A stretch of DNA of 64,000 nucleotides from Bradyrhizobium lablabi (lineage in GTDB: Bacteria; Pseudomonadota; Alphaproteobacteria; Rhizobiales; Xanthobacteraceae): the NCBI RefSeq assembly GCF_018129385.1, contig NZ_JAFCLN010000002.1, positions 310,001-374,000 on the forward strand. The letters run 5' to 3'. The notes beneath the pieces are model-generated. The model was not told the origin of the DNA. It ran no database searches and worked only from the letters and a program-made list of their open reading frames with translations. The position numbers and the translations under genes are program-made. This document shows positions 42,757 through 51,697 of this stretch, one piece after another. Numbering within the stretch: position 1 is the first letter of the stretch; each line of letters begins with the position of its first letter.

Positions 42757-44082
42757 TCAGAATCCGGCGACGCTGCCGTGCAGGTCGTACTGGTCGGCGC
42801 GCTCGATCTTCGCCGTGACGATCTCGCCGACCTTCAGCGGACGGCGGCTCGAGACGTAGACCGCGCCGTCGATCTCCGGCGCGTCGGCCTTTGACCGACC
42901 TTTCGACACGGTCGGCCCGACCTCATCGATGATCACCTGCTGGCGCGTACCGACCTTGCGCTTCAGCCGTCGTGCCGAAATTTTTTGCTGGCGCGCCATC
43001 AGCGCATTCCAGCGCTCCTGCTTGACCTCGTCGGGCACGGCACCTTCGATCGCGTTCGACGCCGCGCCGGCGACGGGCTCGTATTTGAAGCAGCCGAGGC
43101 GGTCGATCTCGGCTTCTTCCAGCCAGTCGAGCAGATAGGCGAAATCGGAATCGGTCTCGCCGGGGAAGCCGACGATGAAGGTCGAGCGCAGCGTCAGCTC
43201 AGGGCATTGCTCGCGCCAAGCCTTGATCCGCGCCAGCGTCTTTTCCTGCGCCGCCGGACGCTTCATCGCTTTGAGCACGTCCGGGCTCGCGTGCTGGAAG
43301 GGAATGTCGAGATAGGGCAGCACCTTGCCCTCGTTCATCAGGCCGATCACCTCGTCGACATGCGGGTAGGGATAGACATATTGCAGGCGCACCCAGGCGC
43401 CGAGTTCGCCGAGCTCCTTGGCGAGATCATAGAACTTTGCGCGGACCTCGCGGTCCTTCCACGGGCTCGCGGCATATTTCACGTCGACGCCATAGGCCGA
43501 GGTGTCCTGCGAGATGACGAGCAGTTCCTTCACGCCGGCGCCGACCAGCCCCTCGGCCTCGCGCAGGACATCGCTCGCCGGCCGCGACACCAGATCGCCG
43601 CGCAGTTTCGGGATGATGCAAAAACTACAGCGGTTGTTGCAGCCTTCGGAAATCTTCAAGTAAGCGTAGTGGCGCGGCGTCAGCTTGACGCCCTGCGGCG
43701 GCACCAGATCGATGTGGGGATTGTGCAGCGGCGGCAGCGCACGGTGCACGGCCTCCAGCACGCTCTCATATTGCTGCGGTCCCGTGATCGAGAGCACGCC
43801 GGGATAGGCGGCCTCGATCTGCTCGGGCTCGGCGCCCATGCAGCCGGTGACGATCACCTTGCCGTTCTCGGCCATGGCCTCGCCGATCGCGCCGAGCGAT
43901 TCCTTTTTTGCGCTGTCAAGGAAGCCGCAGGTATTGACGATGACGATGTCGGCGCCGTCATGCTTGCGCGCCAGCTCGTAGCCCTCCGCGCGCAGGCGCG
44001 TGATGATGCGCTCGGAATCCACAAGGGCCTTGGGGCACCCCAACGAGACAAAGCTGATTTTGGGCGCGGCGGCCTGTTGCAT
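42757..44082 (-). CDS. rimO: Ribosomal protein S12 methylthiotransferase RimO
   Basis: RimO is a radical-SAM enzyme that adds a methylthio group to Asp of ribosomal protein S12. The 441-aa protein has the N-terminal UPF0004 domain with three cluster cysteines ([38 protein letters not shown]), the radical-SAM motif [24 protein letters not shown], and a C-terminal TRAM domain. The [11 protein letters not shown] and [10 protein letters not shown] sequences are typical of RimO rather than MiaB. The gene is complete and convergent with the SUKH-like gene. Confidence 0.96.
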   Translation of the reverse strand: MQQAAAPKISFVSLGCPKALVDSERIITRLRAEGYELARKHDGADIVIVNTCGFLDSAKKESLGAIGEAMAENGKVIVTGCMGAEPEQIEAAYPGVLSITGPQQYESVLEAVHRALPPLHNPHIDLVPPQGVKLTPRHYAYLKISEGCNNRCSFCIIPKLRGDLVSRPASDVLREAEGLVGAGVKELLVISQDTSAYGVDVKYAASPWKDREVRAKFYDLAKELGELGAWVRLQYVYPYPHVDEVIGLMNEGKVLPYLDIPFQHASPDVLKAMKRPAAQEKTLARIKAWREQCPELTLRSTFIVGFPGETDSDFAYLLDWLEEAEIDRLGCFKYEPVAGAASNAIEGAVPDEVKQERWNALMARQQKISARRLKRKVGTRQQVIIDEVGPTVSKGRSKADAPEIDGAVYVSSRRPLKVGEIVTAKIERADQYDLHGSVAGF

Positions 44083-44196
44083 TTTCCAAATCTGCCTGAT
44101 TGATGCGCAGGAGCTAGTCCCAATTGCTCACAATTACAAGGCTTTGCGGGCGCTTTCGGCATGCTATGGATACCGTGCCGGGTCCGTCGAGTGAAT

Positions 44197-44787
44197 ATGA
44201 GCGCCGAAGCTTCTCCAAAGATCGTCATTGTTGACGAAAGCCCGATCCGTGCCGCGATCCTGGAAGAGGGGCTGCGGGAGGCAGGCTATACCGGCGTCGT
44301 CCATATCAGCGAGATGCAGAGCCTGCTGGCGCGCATCTACGCGCTCGACCCCGACATCATCCTGATCGATCTCGAAAACCCCAGCCGCGACGTGCTGGAA
44401 CAAATGTTCCAGGTCAGCCGCGCCGTGCGCCGGCCGATCGCGATGTTCGTCGACCAGAGCGATGCCGCCTCGATCCAGGCTTCCGTCGATGCAGGTGTCT
44501 CCGCCTACATCGTCGACGGGCTGAAGAAGGAACGCATCAAGCCGATCCTCGATCTCTGCGTTTCCCGCTTCAACGCCTTCGCCAAACTCCAGGACGAGCT
44601 CGACCGCACCAAATCCGCGCTCGAGGAGCGCAAGGTGATCGACCGCGCCAAGGGCATCCTGATGAAGCTGAAGGGCCTCACCGAGGACGAGGCCTATGTG
44701 CTGCTCCGTTCCACCGCGATGCGCGAGAAAAAGAAGATCGGCGAGATCGCCCAGTCGATCCTGACCGCATCGGAGATCCTGAAATGA
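44197..44787 (+). CDS. nasT: NasT-type ANTAR response regulator
   Basis: The 196-aa protein has a receiver-like domain (KIVIVDESPIRAAILEEGL, DPDIILIDLENPSRD) and a C-terminal ANTAR RNA-binding domain (ALEERKVIDRAKGILMKLKG, then LTEDEAYVLLRSTAMREKKK). NasT is an antiterminator that binds a two-hairpin leader RNA of nitrate-assimilation genes and is held inactive by NasS without nitrate. The second canonical receiver Asp region reads DLEN, as in other NasT proteins working without phosphorylation. It is coupled to nasS by an ATGA overlap. An in-frame ATG at 44161 exists, but 44197 fits the domain start. Confidence 0.92.
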   Translation: MSAEASPKIVIVDESPIRAAILEEGLREAGYTGVVHISEMQSLLARIYALDPDIILIDLENPSRDVLEQMFQVSRAVRRPIAMFVDQSDAASIQASVDAGVSAYIVDGLKKERIKPILDLCVSRFNAFAKLQDELDRTKSALEERKVIDRAKGILMKLKGLTEDEAYVLLRSTAMREKKKIGEIAQSILTASEILK

Positions 44788-45950
44788 CGACACCGCTGCG
44801 AATCGGGTTCATTCCATTGTGCGACGCCGCCGCCCTGATCGTCGCCGTGGACAAGGGATTTGTCAGGGACGAGGGCCTCGACGTGACGCTGGTCCGCGAG
44901 GTGTCGTGGTCGAACGTTCGCGACAAGCTCAACATCGGCCTGTTCGACGCAGCGCATCTGCTGGCTCCGGTCGCGATCGCATCCAGCCTTGGATTGGGTC
45001 ATGTCAAGGTTCCGATAACAGCCGCGTTCAATCTCGGCCTCAATGGCAACGCGATTACGGTGACGCCGGCCTTGCACGCTGCAATCATGGAGGAAATTCA
45101 GGGCGACCGCCTTGATCCGATGGCGACCGCGCAGGCGCTGGCGCGCGTGGTCGAAAGGCGGCGCAAGACGGGAGCCGAGCCGCTGACCTTCGGCATGACC
45201 TTTCCGTTCTCCACCCACAATTATCAACTGCGGTTCTGGATGGCTGCCGGCGGGGTCGATCCGGACGAGGATGTGCGGATGGTCGTGCTGCCGCCACCCT
45301 ACATGGTGGAAAGCATCAAGAACGGCCATGTCGACGCCTTCTGCGTCGGCGCGCCCTGGAATTCGATCGCAGTCGATCTCGGAATTGGGCACATCCTGCA
45401 CTTCGTGTCCGATATCCTCGTGCGCGCCGTCGAGAAGGTGCTGGCGGTGCGGCAGAACTGGGCCGAGAAGAATCCGGACGTATTGGCTGCGCTGGTGCGC
45501 GCCCATATCCGCGCAGCCGACTTCATCGAGCAGCCGGAAAACCGCACCGAGGCGGCGGAAATCCTCGCACAGCAGGATCGCATCGGTGTCGCCGCCGAGG
45601 TGATCCAGCGCACGCTCGACGGCCGCCTGAAGATCTCGCCGGACGGCACTTTCCGGGAGAGCAGCCGCTATCTGCTGGTCGGGCGTGAGGGCGCCGACAG
45701 ACCCGACCCCGCGCAAGCCGCCTGGCTCTATGCGCAGATGGTGCGGTGGGGGCAGACGCCGATGAGCGCGGATGCGCTGAAGACCGCGATGGCCGTCTTC
45801 CGGCCGGATCTCTACGACGCTGTCGCCGGCCGCGCTGGAGAGCCTGTGGAGGCTCCTGACCCCATTGGGGCGTTTGCCGGCCCGGCGTTCAATCCCGCCG
45901 ACATCGCGGGCCATCTTGCGGCGTTCAGGATCGGGCGCCAAAGCGACTGA
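44784..45950 (+). CDS. nasS: NasS-type nitrate/nitrite sensor protein
   Basis: The 388-aa protein belongs to the NrtA/CmpA-like periplasmic-binding fold but begins directly with LRIGFIPLCDAAALIVAVDKG without a signal peptide, so it is cytoplasmic as expected for NasS. GLDVTLVREVSWSNVRDKL and PFSTHNYQLRFWMAAGG are family features near the ligand site. Known NasS sequesters NasT until nitrate binds. The start overlaps the nasT stop by four bases. Downstream comes a sigma-54-type promoter and nirA, the expected target operon. Confidence 0.92.
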   Translation: MTTPLRIGFIPLCDAAALIVAVDKGFVRDEGLDVTLVREVSWSNVRDKLNIGLFDAAHLLAPVAIASSLGLGHVKVPITAAFNLGLNGNAITVTPALHAAIMEEIQGDRLDPMATAQALARVVERRRKTGAEPLTFGMTFPFSTHNYQLRFWMAAGGVDPDEDVRMVVLPPPYMVESIKNGHVDAFCVGAPWNSIAVDLGIGHILHFVSDILVRAVEKVLAVRQNWAEKNPDVLAALVRAHIRAADFIEQPENRTEAAEILAQQDRIGVAAEVIQRTLDGRLKISPDGTFRESSRYLLVGREGADRPDPAQAAWLYAQMVRWGQTPMSADALKTAMAVFRPDLYDAVAGRAGEPVEAPDPIGAFAGPAFNPADIAGHLAAFRIGRQSD

Positions 45951-46285
45951 AGCAAAATTATGCAGTCCTATGGCGGCGACTAAATTTTAGGCGCGCTGCC
46001 TGAAATTAGCGGTGAAGTCGAATTCACTGTTCCGCGGCCAATTTCTCAAGCCACTGAAACAAATAGATATTTTGTCCGACTCAAGCTGGCACGCTCCTTG
46101 AATGTTGCAGTGCAGCCAGCCGTCGCAGATGCCTGCTGGCCTCACGTCCAAGATGGATTTCCGCAGCAACGAAGCTGATCGGACCGTTTCAGGAGAACAG
46201 CCCGGCACCGATGCCGAGCCGAACTCCGAGCGGTCGATCCATTCCGTTGAACCACCAATCGTGGCCGCAGGAGCTTCGTCGCCTC
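45951..46285 (+). promoter_or_regulatory. nirA control region: sigma-54-type promoter and structured leader
   Basis: TGGCACG (46087-46093) and TTGAA (46098-46102) form a -24/-12 element separated by four bases; only the -12 (GA instead of GC) departs from the sigma-54 consensus. Start of transcription would be near 46114, giving a leader of about 170 nt. The leader can form GCCAGC/GCTGGC (46115-46120 with 46135-46140) and CGGCA-CCGA-TGCCG (46203-46216). A long structured leader next to nasST suggests NasT antitermination, but I cannot show the ANTAR target pair. The 16-mer at 45951-45966 also occurs at 10425-10440. No other gene is seen in this gap. Confidence 0.65.
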
Positions 46286-48079
46286 ATGAAAATCGAAACG
46301 CTCTCAGTCGACTTTACCGACGAGCAGAAGCGCTATCTGGAAGGCTTTACCACCGGCTTGCAGATCAGCCGGGTCGGGCGCGGCCTCGGTGGCGGGGCTG
46401 CCGGCGCAACGAAGGCCGAGCCGACGGGACCGGAAGCCGCGCACATCAGGGCGCAGGACAAGGTCATCGCGTCGGGCAAAAAGCTCGTCGACCAGGAAAA
46501 GTTCAAGCGCGACGAACATCCGTTCGATGCCTATCCGCGGCTGAAGCAGCAGGCGCTCGACAATGCGCCGCCATCGCCCGCGGATAATTTCCGCTGGCGC
46601 TATTTCGGTATTTTCTACGTCGCGCCGGCGCAGGATTCCTACATGTGCCGCTTGCGGATTCCGAACGGCATCATGAAGCACTGGCAGCTTGCCGGCATGG
46701 CCGATCTTGCCGAGCAATTGTGCGGCCCGTATGCGCACGTCACGACCCGCGCCAACCTTCAGGTGCGCGAGATTCCGCCGAAGAATGCGGTGGCGCTGAT
46801 CGAAGGCATTCAGGATCTCGGCCTGTGCTCGCGCGGCTCGGGCGCCGACAACATCCGCAACGTCACGGGCACGCCGACCGCCGGGATCGATCCGCAGGAA
46901 CTGCTCGACACCCGCGAATATGCCCGCGAATGGCACTACCACATCCTCAACGACCGTTCGCTCTACGGCCTGCCGCGAAAATTCAACGTCGCCTTCGACG
47001 GCGCCGGCAAGATCGCGGTGCTGGAAGACACCAACGACATCGCGTTTTCGGCCGTCGAGGTCAGGGACGGTTTTGGCGTCGAACCCGGCGTATGGTTTCG
47101 CCTGGGGCTTGGCGGCATCACCGGCCACCGCGACTTCGCCAGGTACGGCGACATCATCGTCAAGCCGGCCGATGCGACAAAGGTGTCGGACGCAATCGTC
47201 CGCGTCTTCATCGAAACGGGCGACCGCACCAACCGCAACAAGGCGCGACTGAAATATGTGCTGGACGGCATGGGCCACGACAAATTCCTTGAATTGGTCG
47301 AGCAGCGGCTTGGAAAACCGTTCACGCGCGTGCCGGCGGAAGCCATGGCGCAGCGGCCGGAATTCGACCGCATGGCACACATCGGCGTGCACAAGCAGAA
47401 GCAGGCCGGGTTCAACTGGATCGGCATCTCGCTGCCACTGGGCAAGGTGACCTGCGAGCAGATGCGCGGCTTGGCGAAGATCGCGCAGGATCTGGGCGAT
47501 GGCGAGATCCGCCTGACCGTCTGGCAGAACCTGCTGATTTCGGGCGTGCGCGACGAGAACGTCGAACTCGCGGTCGCCGCGGTCCAGAAGATCGGACTGG
47601 CAGTCGAGGCCTCGCAAATCCGCGCCGGGCTGATCGCCTGCACCGGCAATGCCGGCTGCCGGTTTGCGGCCTCCAACACCAAGCTGCATGCGGCGCGCAT
47701 CGGCGACTGGTGCGAGCCGCGCGTCAATATGGATACGCCCATCAACATCCATCTGACCGGCTGCCACCATTCCTGCGCGCAGCACTACATCAGCGATATC
47801 GGCCTGATCGCAGCCAAGGTGCCATCCGGGGGCGGCGAGGATGACGACCCGGTCGAGGGCTATCATCTCTTCGCCGGCGGCGGCTTCGGGCCCAACGCCG
47901 ATGTCGGGCAAGAGGTCTATCACGACCTCAAGGCCGAGGATGCGCCGAAGACGGTCGAGAAACTCTTGAAGGCTTACCTCTCGCACCGCGGTTCACCTGA
48001 AGAGACCTTCCTTTCATTCGTGCGCCGCCACGACGGCGAGACGCTGCGCAAGCTCGCCGATGCCGAGGTATCCGCATGA
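46286..48079 (+). CDS. nirA: Assimilatory nitrite reductase (siroheme, 4Fe-4S)
   Basis: The 597-aa protein belongs to the NirA/sulfite-reductase hemoprotein family: LRIPNGIMKHWQLAGMADLA, THVTTRANLQ-type core (here HVTTRANLQVREIPP), and the siroheme/Fe-S ligands CTGNAGCRFAASNTK and TGCHHSCAQHYISDIGLI. It reduces nitrite to ammonium. The chosen ATG at 46286 starts the family-like sequence IETLSVDFTDEQKRYLEGF; upstream in-frame codons from 46211 belong to the leader. AGGAG is 13 bp upstream, a long spacing. Its stop overlaps the partner reductase start by four bases. Regulation by NtrC/RpoN and NasST is suggested by context. Confidence 0.9.
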   Translation: MKIETLSVDFTDEQKRYLEGFTTGLQISRVGRGLGGGAAGATKAEPTGPEAAHIRAQDKVIASGKKLVDQEKFKRDEHPFDAYPRLKQQALDNAPPSPADNFRWRYFGIFYVAPAQDSYMCRLRIPNGIMKHWQLAGMADLAEQLCGPYAHVTTRANLQVREIPPKNAVALIEGIQDLGLCSRGSGADNIRNVTGTPTAGIDPQELLDTREYAREWHYHILNDRSLYGLPRKFNVAFDGAGKIAVLEDTNDIAFSAVEVRDGFGVEPGVWFRLGLGGITGHRDFARYGDIIVKPADATKVSDAIVRVFIETGDRTNRNKARLKYVLDGMGHDKFLELVEQRLGKPFTRVPAEAMAQRPEFDRMAHIGVHKQKQAGFNWIGISLPLGKVTCEQMRGLAKIAQDLGDGEIRLTVWQNLLISGVRDENVELAVAAVQKIGLAVEASQIRAGLIACTGNAGCRFAASNTKLHAARIGDWCEPRVNMDTPINIHLTGCHHSCAQHYISDIGLIAAKVPSGGGEDDDPVEGYHLFAGGGFGPNADVGQEVYHDLKAEDAPKTVEKLLKAYLSHRGSPEETFLSFVRRHDGETLRKLADAEVSA

Positions 48080-49680
48080 ACCAGATCACGCCTCCGCCGA
48101 AGATCGAGATCATCCCCTCCAGCGCGCCGTTCTCGGAAGCGCAGCGCTCCTGGCTGAACGGCTTTTTTGCTGGCCTGCTGTCGGATGCACCGACGCCGCT
48201 TTCAGCGGAGCAGGGCGCGGCCCTCATGCCCGGCGCCGCCGGTGACGGCGACGATGGCGAAGCGCCCTGGCATGACCAGACCATGCCGATCACTGAGCGC
48301 ATGAAGCTCGCCGAGGGCCGCCCGTTGCGCCGGCGCATGATGGCGGCGATGGCGCAGCAGGATTGCGGGCAGTGCGGCTACAATTGCCACGATTATTCCG
48401 AGGCGATCGCCGGCAAGACCGAAGCGCGGCTCAACCTTTGCGTCCCCGGCGGCAAGGAAACCGCGCGGATGCTGAAGTCGCTCTACGAGGAAATCGACAA
48501 GGCGCCGGCCGCGCCCGCATCGACGCCCTCGGCTACACCTGCGGCAGCCGCGGCCGCAATCGCGGAGCCGGGCCGCTCGCGCGACAATCCCGCGCCGGCA
48601 AAATTCCTGTCGCGGCGGTTGCTCAACGGCAAGGGATCGGAGAAAGAGACCTGGCACATCGAGTTCGACCTGTCGGGCTGCGGCCTCGACTATGTCGTCG
48701 GCGATTCCTTCGGCATCTTTGCCCGCAACGATCTTGGCCTCGTCGACCAGATCATCGCGCTGCTCGGCGCGTCCCACACGACGGAGGTGAGGGGCAAGAC
48801 GCTGCGCGAGGTGCTGCTGGAAGATGTCTCGCTGTCGCCCGCGCCGGATTCGCTGTTCGAGCTGATCTCCTATCTCACCGGAGGGGCCTTGCGGGAAAAG
48901 GCGCGTGCGCTGGCGCAGGGCGAGGATCCCGATGGCGATGCCGCGACCCTCGACGTGATGGCGGTGCTGCAAAAATTCTCGAAAGTGCGGCCGCACCCCG
49001 AAGCCTTTATCGAAGCGCTGGAGCCGCTACAGCCACGGCTCTATTCGATCTCGTCCTCGCACAATGCAACGCCGGGCAAACTGTCGCTGACGGTCGATTG
49101 CGTGCGCTATGTCATCAACAAGCGCAAGCGGCTCGGCCTTGCCTCGACCTTCCTTGCCGAGCGGATCAATCCCGGCGATGAGCTGAAAGTCTATGTGCAG
49201 AAGGCGCACGGCTTTGCACTGCCGCCGGATCCGAAGACGCCGATCATCATGGTCGGTCCCGGCACCGGCATCGCACCGTTCCGAGCCTTCCTGCTCGACC
49301 GCCGCGCGACCGGCGCGCCGGGCAAGAACTGGCTGTTTTTCGGCCATCAACGCAGCGAGTGCGACTTCTTCTATCGCGACGAGCTCAACGGCATGAAGAC
49401 GTCAGGATTGTTGACGCGCCTGTCGCTCGCATGGTCACGCGATGGTGAGAAAAAATTCTACGTGCAGGATCGCATGCGTGAGGTCGGCCGCGAGATGTGG
49501 ACGTGGCTCGCCGAAGGCGCGCATGTCTACATTTGCGGCGATGCCAAGCGCATGGCCAAGGACGTCGAGCGCGCGCTGGTCGATATCGTCGCGCAGTTCG
49601 GCGCGCGGTCGACCGATGAGGCCATCAGCTTCGTTGCGGAACTCAAGAAAAACGGGCGGTTCCAGCAGGATGTGTATTAG
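48076..49680 (+). CDS. NADPH-dependent reductase with RnfB-like Fe-S domain, CysJ-type FAD/NADPH module
   Basis: The 534-aa protein probably passes electrons from NADPH to NirA, to which it is coupled by an ATGA overlap. Residues 97-122 hold a 4Fe-4S site, DCGQCGYNCHDYSEAI with Cys97, 100, 104 and Cys122 in NLCVPGG, like the Fe-S domain of RnfB. An Ala/Pro linker follows, then a CysJ-like module: FLSRRLLNGKGSEKETWHIE, the FAD motif RLYSISSS, the NADPH motif VGPGTGIAPFRAFLLD, and C-terminal YICGDAKRMAKDVE and QQDVY. The FMN-binding flavodoxin domain of CysJ is absent. Databases call such proteins sulfite reductase alpha subunit; nitrite reduction is inferred from the operon. Confidence 0.85.
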   Translation: MNQITPPPKIEIIPSSAPFSEAQRSWLNGFFAGLLSDAPTPLSAEQGAALMPGAAGDGDDGEAPWHDQTMPITERMKLAEGRPLRRRMMAAMAQQDCGQCGYNCHDYSEAIAGKTEARLNLCVPGGKETARMLKSLYEEIDKAPAAPASTPSATPAAAAAAIAEPGRSRDNPAPAKFLSRRLLNGKGSEKETWHIEFDLSGCGLDYVVGDSFGIFARNDLGLVDQIIALLGASHTTEVRGKTLREVLLEDVSLSPAPDSLFELISYLTGGALREKARALAQGEDPDGDAATLDVMAVLQKFSKVRPHPEAFIEALEPLQPRLYSISSSHNATPGKLSLTVDCVRYVINKRKRLGLASTFLAERINPGDELKVYVQKAHGFALPPDPKTPIIMVGPGTGIAPFRAFLLDRRATGAPGKNWLFFGHQRSECDFFYRDELNGMKTSGLLTRLSLAWSRDGEKKFYVQDRMREVGREMWTWLAEGAHVYICGDAKRMAKDVERALVDIVAQFGARSTDEAISFVAELKKNGRFQQDVY

Positions 49681-49683
49681 TTT

Positions 49684-49732
49684 GAGCATGATCTCTACGG
49701 AAAACCGGTACCCACTTTTCCGGATCATGCTC
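49684..49732. repeat. 49-bp palindromic intergenic repeat, copy 2
   Basis: The ends GAGCATGATC and GATCATGCTC are the same as in the copy at 36216-36264; the interior differs at only a few bases (CTCTAC for CTTTTC, GTACCC for GTGCCC). It lies three bases after the stop of the reductase gene and could serve as its transcript end. Confidence 0.85.
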
Positions 49733-49911
49733 TGAATCGGTCCAATCTGGACCAAATCCGGCCGAATAAAATTCTCGGCTGAATCCGGCGAGGAGAATTT
49801 TTGCTCTCACGCCGGGGTCACGAGAGTGTTGGCATCACTATTTTCGTGACCATCTTGCAGTGCGCAAGAACGATATTCCATATGCAGCCCATGCTGCGTT
49901 GGAGATCATCA

Positions 49912-50067
49912 ATGCGCCAACTATCGGCGGAAGCCCGCCTGCACTTTCATGCACGCTCCTTGTCCCGGCGGACGACCGAGGCCCGCATTCACACCATTGC
50001 GCTCTACAGCGCCTTTGCGGTCATCGCCGCCGTGGTGTTCGGCACGCTCTCGTTTCATCCGTTCTGA
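49912..50067 (+). CDS. Small single-span membrane protein (51 aa)
   Basis: The ATG at 49912 has GGAG eight bases upstream. The product starts MRQLSAEARLHFHARSLSRR, basic and helical, followed by one hydrophobic helix (IALYSAFAVIAAVVFGTL) and ends SFHPF. No named family is recognised. The frame is open upstream to 49801 without a better start. Confidence 0.6.
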   Translation: MRQLSAEARLHFHARSLSRRTTEARIHTIALYSAFAVIAAVVFGTLSFHPF

Positions 50068-50182
50068 AGTTGGTATCCCAGCGGGATGAAACGGGGCTGA
50101 AACCATTTCCCTTGGCCTGCGAAAGAACCCTGAAACCGGACCGGCCTAGCGTCCACAGCGTGATCAACGACGGGGTTCGATC

Positions 50183-50266
50183 ATGTGGACCATCATCAGC
50201 AATCTGTACCGGCTGTACTGCCTGACGCGATTGATGGAAATCCGGCGCTACCGGCTCGGGCACTGA
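50183..50266 (+). CDS. Candidate microprotein (27 aa)
   Basis: A short frame MWTIISNLYRLYCLTRLMEI continues RRYRLGH to TGA. The YRL-rich basic amphipathic composition resembles small rhizobial membrane-active or DUF1127-like peptides, but there is no exact family match and only a weak GACGGGG upstream. It follows the 51-aa membrane-protein gene by 115 bp on the same strand. Confidence 0.3.
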   Translation: MWTIISNLYRLYCLTRLMEIRRYRLGH

Positions 50267-50366
50267 GACGGTAAGTTAGCCCGCGTGGCGCTGCATCGGC
50301 TCAAAAAGCAAGGCCGCCGCCGGCGTGAACCGGCAACGGCCTCAAACAAAATCAATCAAACAGATG

Positions 50367-50747
50367 TCAGTAGCCGCAGGTCGCGCAGCTCGGCGCCACC
50401 GCCGTGTAATAGGAATAGCCGGGCGAGACCATTTCGACGCGTTGCTGGGTGGCGTATTGCGGCGGGATGCGCTGATAGGCGACGCCCTCCGGCGCCACCA
50501 TGACCGTCTGCGGCACCATCACCGTGCGATACTGCGCAGGCGTGCGGTGTGCGACGACGCGGCCGGGCGAGACCATCACCGTCTCCTGCACGGTGCGGTA
50601 TTGCGGCGGCACGGTCTGCATCTGGTAGCAGGTGACGCAGGGCTGGGGAGGCGGCACGTAGCAGCCCTGGCAATAGGCGGAAGCCGCCGTCGGCAATGCG
50701 GCGGTGATGACGGCTGAAACAATCAGAGCGGCTGAAGTGCGCAACAT
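50367..50747 (-). CDS. Exported protein with three PQYRTV-type repeats (126 aa)
   Basis: A signal peptide (MLRTSAALIVSAVITAALPTAASA) is followed by a Cys-containing segment (YCQGCYVPPPQPCVTCYQ) and three imperfect repeats of about 23 residues: PPQYRTVQETVMVSPGRVV, PAQYRTVMVPQTVMVAPEGV and PPQYATQQRVEMVSPGYS. It ends with SCATCGY, so CxxC motifs lie at both ends. The repeated beta-strand-like units suggest an extended cell-surface or periplasmic structure. I do not know a function; similar repeats occur in hypothetical proteins of this genus. Confidence 0.75.
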   Translation of the reverse strand: MLRTSAALIVSAVITAALPTAASAYCQGCYVPPPQPCVTCYQMQTVPPQYRTVQETVMVSPGRVVAHRTPAQYRTVMVPQTVMVAPEGVAYQRIPPQYATQQRVEMVSPGYSYYTAVAPSCATCGY

Positions 50748-50845
50748 GCTTTCGTACCCGATTTTCCTGTGAGGGACGTTAAGGTCCTAGAAAGCCACAA
50801 GTATCAACCATTGTGAAAGTTTGGGTTTAGGAAGACTCTTAACGA

Positions 50846-50877
50846 AATCTGAAGCGCGGTGGCCCGCGCTTCAGATT
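50846..50877 (-). terminator. 14-bp hairpin terminating the pxp operon
   Basis: AATCTGAAGCGCGG (50846-50859) pairs exactly with CCGCGCTTCAGATT (50864-50877) around a 4-nt loop, and TTTCGTTAAG follows on the minus strand. It is 31 bp past the pxpA stop. Confidence 0.75.
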
Positions 50878-50908
50878 CGAGTCGAACTTCCAGCTTGAGC
50901 GCGTATGT

Positions 50909-51679
50909 TCAGTTCGCCTTCTTGAACGGCGCGACCTCGATGCCGCCGTCCTTCAGCGCCTGCCGCACGCCCTTGGCGATCTCGACCGCCCCTCGCGTGT
51001 CGCCGTGGATGCAGACGGTATCAGTGCGCATCTTGATGACTTTTCCGGTGACCGACACCACCGCGCCATCCTGCACCATCCGCAATACGCGCTCAGCAAT
51101 CTGCCTGGGATCATGCAGCACCGCGCCCGGCTTCTTGCGCGACACCAGTGAGCCGTCGTCCTCATAGGCGCGATCGGCAAACACCTCGTGCACCATCGGC
51201 AGGTTGGCAGCTTCGCCCGCCTTCACCAGCTTTGAATTGGCGAGCACCACAAAGATCAAATTCGGATCGACCGCCTTGATGCCATCAGCGATCGCCTTCG
51301 CGGTCATATCGTCCTCGCAGGCGACATTGGAGATCGCGCCATGTGCCTTGACGTGGGTGACCTTGTAGCCGGCCGCGGTCGCGATCGCCTGTAGGGCACC
51401 GATCTGATAGGCGATCAGGTTCTCGATCTCCCGTGACGTCAGGCCCGGCATCGGGCGGCGGCCAAAGCCGTGCAGATCGCGGTAGCCGGGATGCGCGCCG
51501 ACGCTGACACCGCGCGCTTTGGCGAGTTCGACCGTGTGGCGCATGATGTCGGCATCGCCCGCATGAAAGCCGCAGGCGACGTTGACCGACGTTGCAAGCT
51601 CGATCATCGCGGCATCGTTGCCCATTTCCCAGGGTCCAAAGCTCTCACCGAGATCGCAGTTCAGATCGACTGTCTTCAT
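50909..51679 (-). CDS. pxpA: 5-oxoprolinase subunit A (LamB/YcsF family)
   Basis: The 256-aa protein has the family opening [30 protein letters not shown] sequence ([16 protein letters not shown]), [19 protein letters not shown] and [10 protein letters not shown], which build the metal/ligand site. With PxpB and PxpC it forms the prokaryotic ATP-dependent 5-oxoprolinase that opens pyroglutamate to glutamate. It is the last gene of the operon pxpB-pxpC-pxpA, 18 bp after the pxpC stop. Confidence 0.94.
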   Translation of the reverse strand: MKTVDLNCDLGESFGPWEMGNDAAMIELATSVNVACGFHAGDADIMRHTVELAKARGVSVGAHPGYRDLHGFGRRPMPGLTSREIENLIAYQIGALQAIATAAGYKVTHVKAHGAISNVACEDDMTAKAIADGIKAVDPNLIFVVLANSKLVKAGEAANLPMVHEVFADRAYEDDGSLVSRKKPGAVLHDPRQIAERVLRMVQDGAVVSVTGKVIKMRTDTVCIHGDTRGAVEIAKGVRQALKDGGIEVAPFKKAN

Positions 51680-51697
51680 GTTGTTTGCTCGCTTTGT

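Noticed and set aside
46304..47986. Very long open frame antisense to nirA
   Set aside because: High-GC third-position bias opens antisense frames; the plus strand has full siroheme/Fe-S motifs, while the antisense product has no motif, ribosome-binding site or composition of a real protein.
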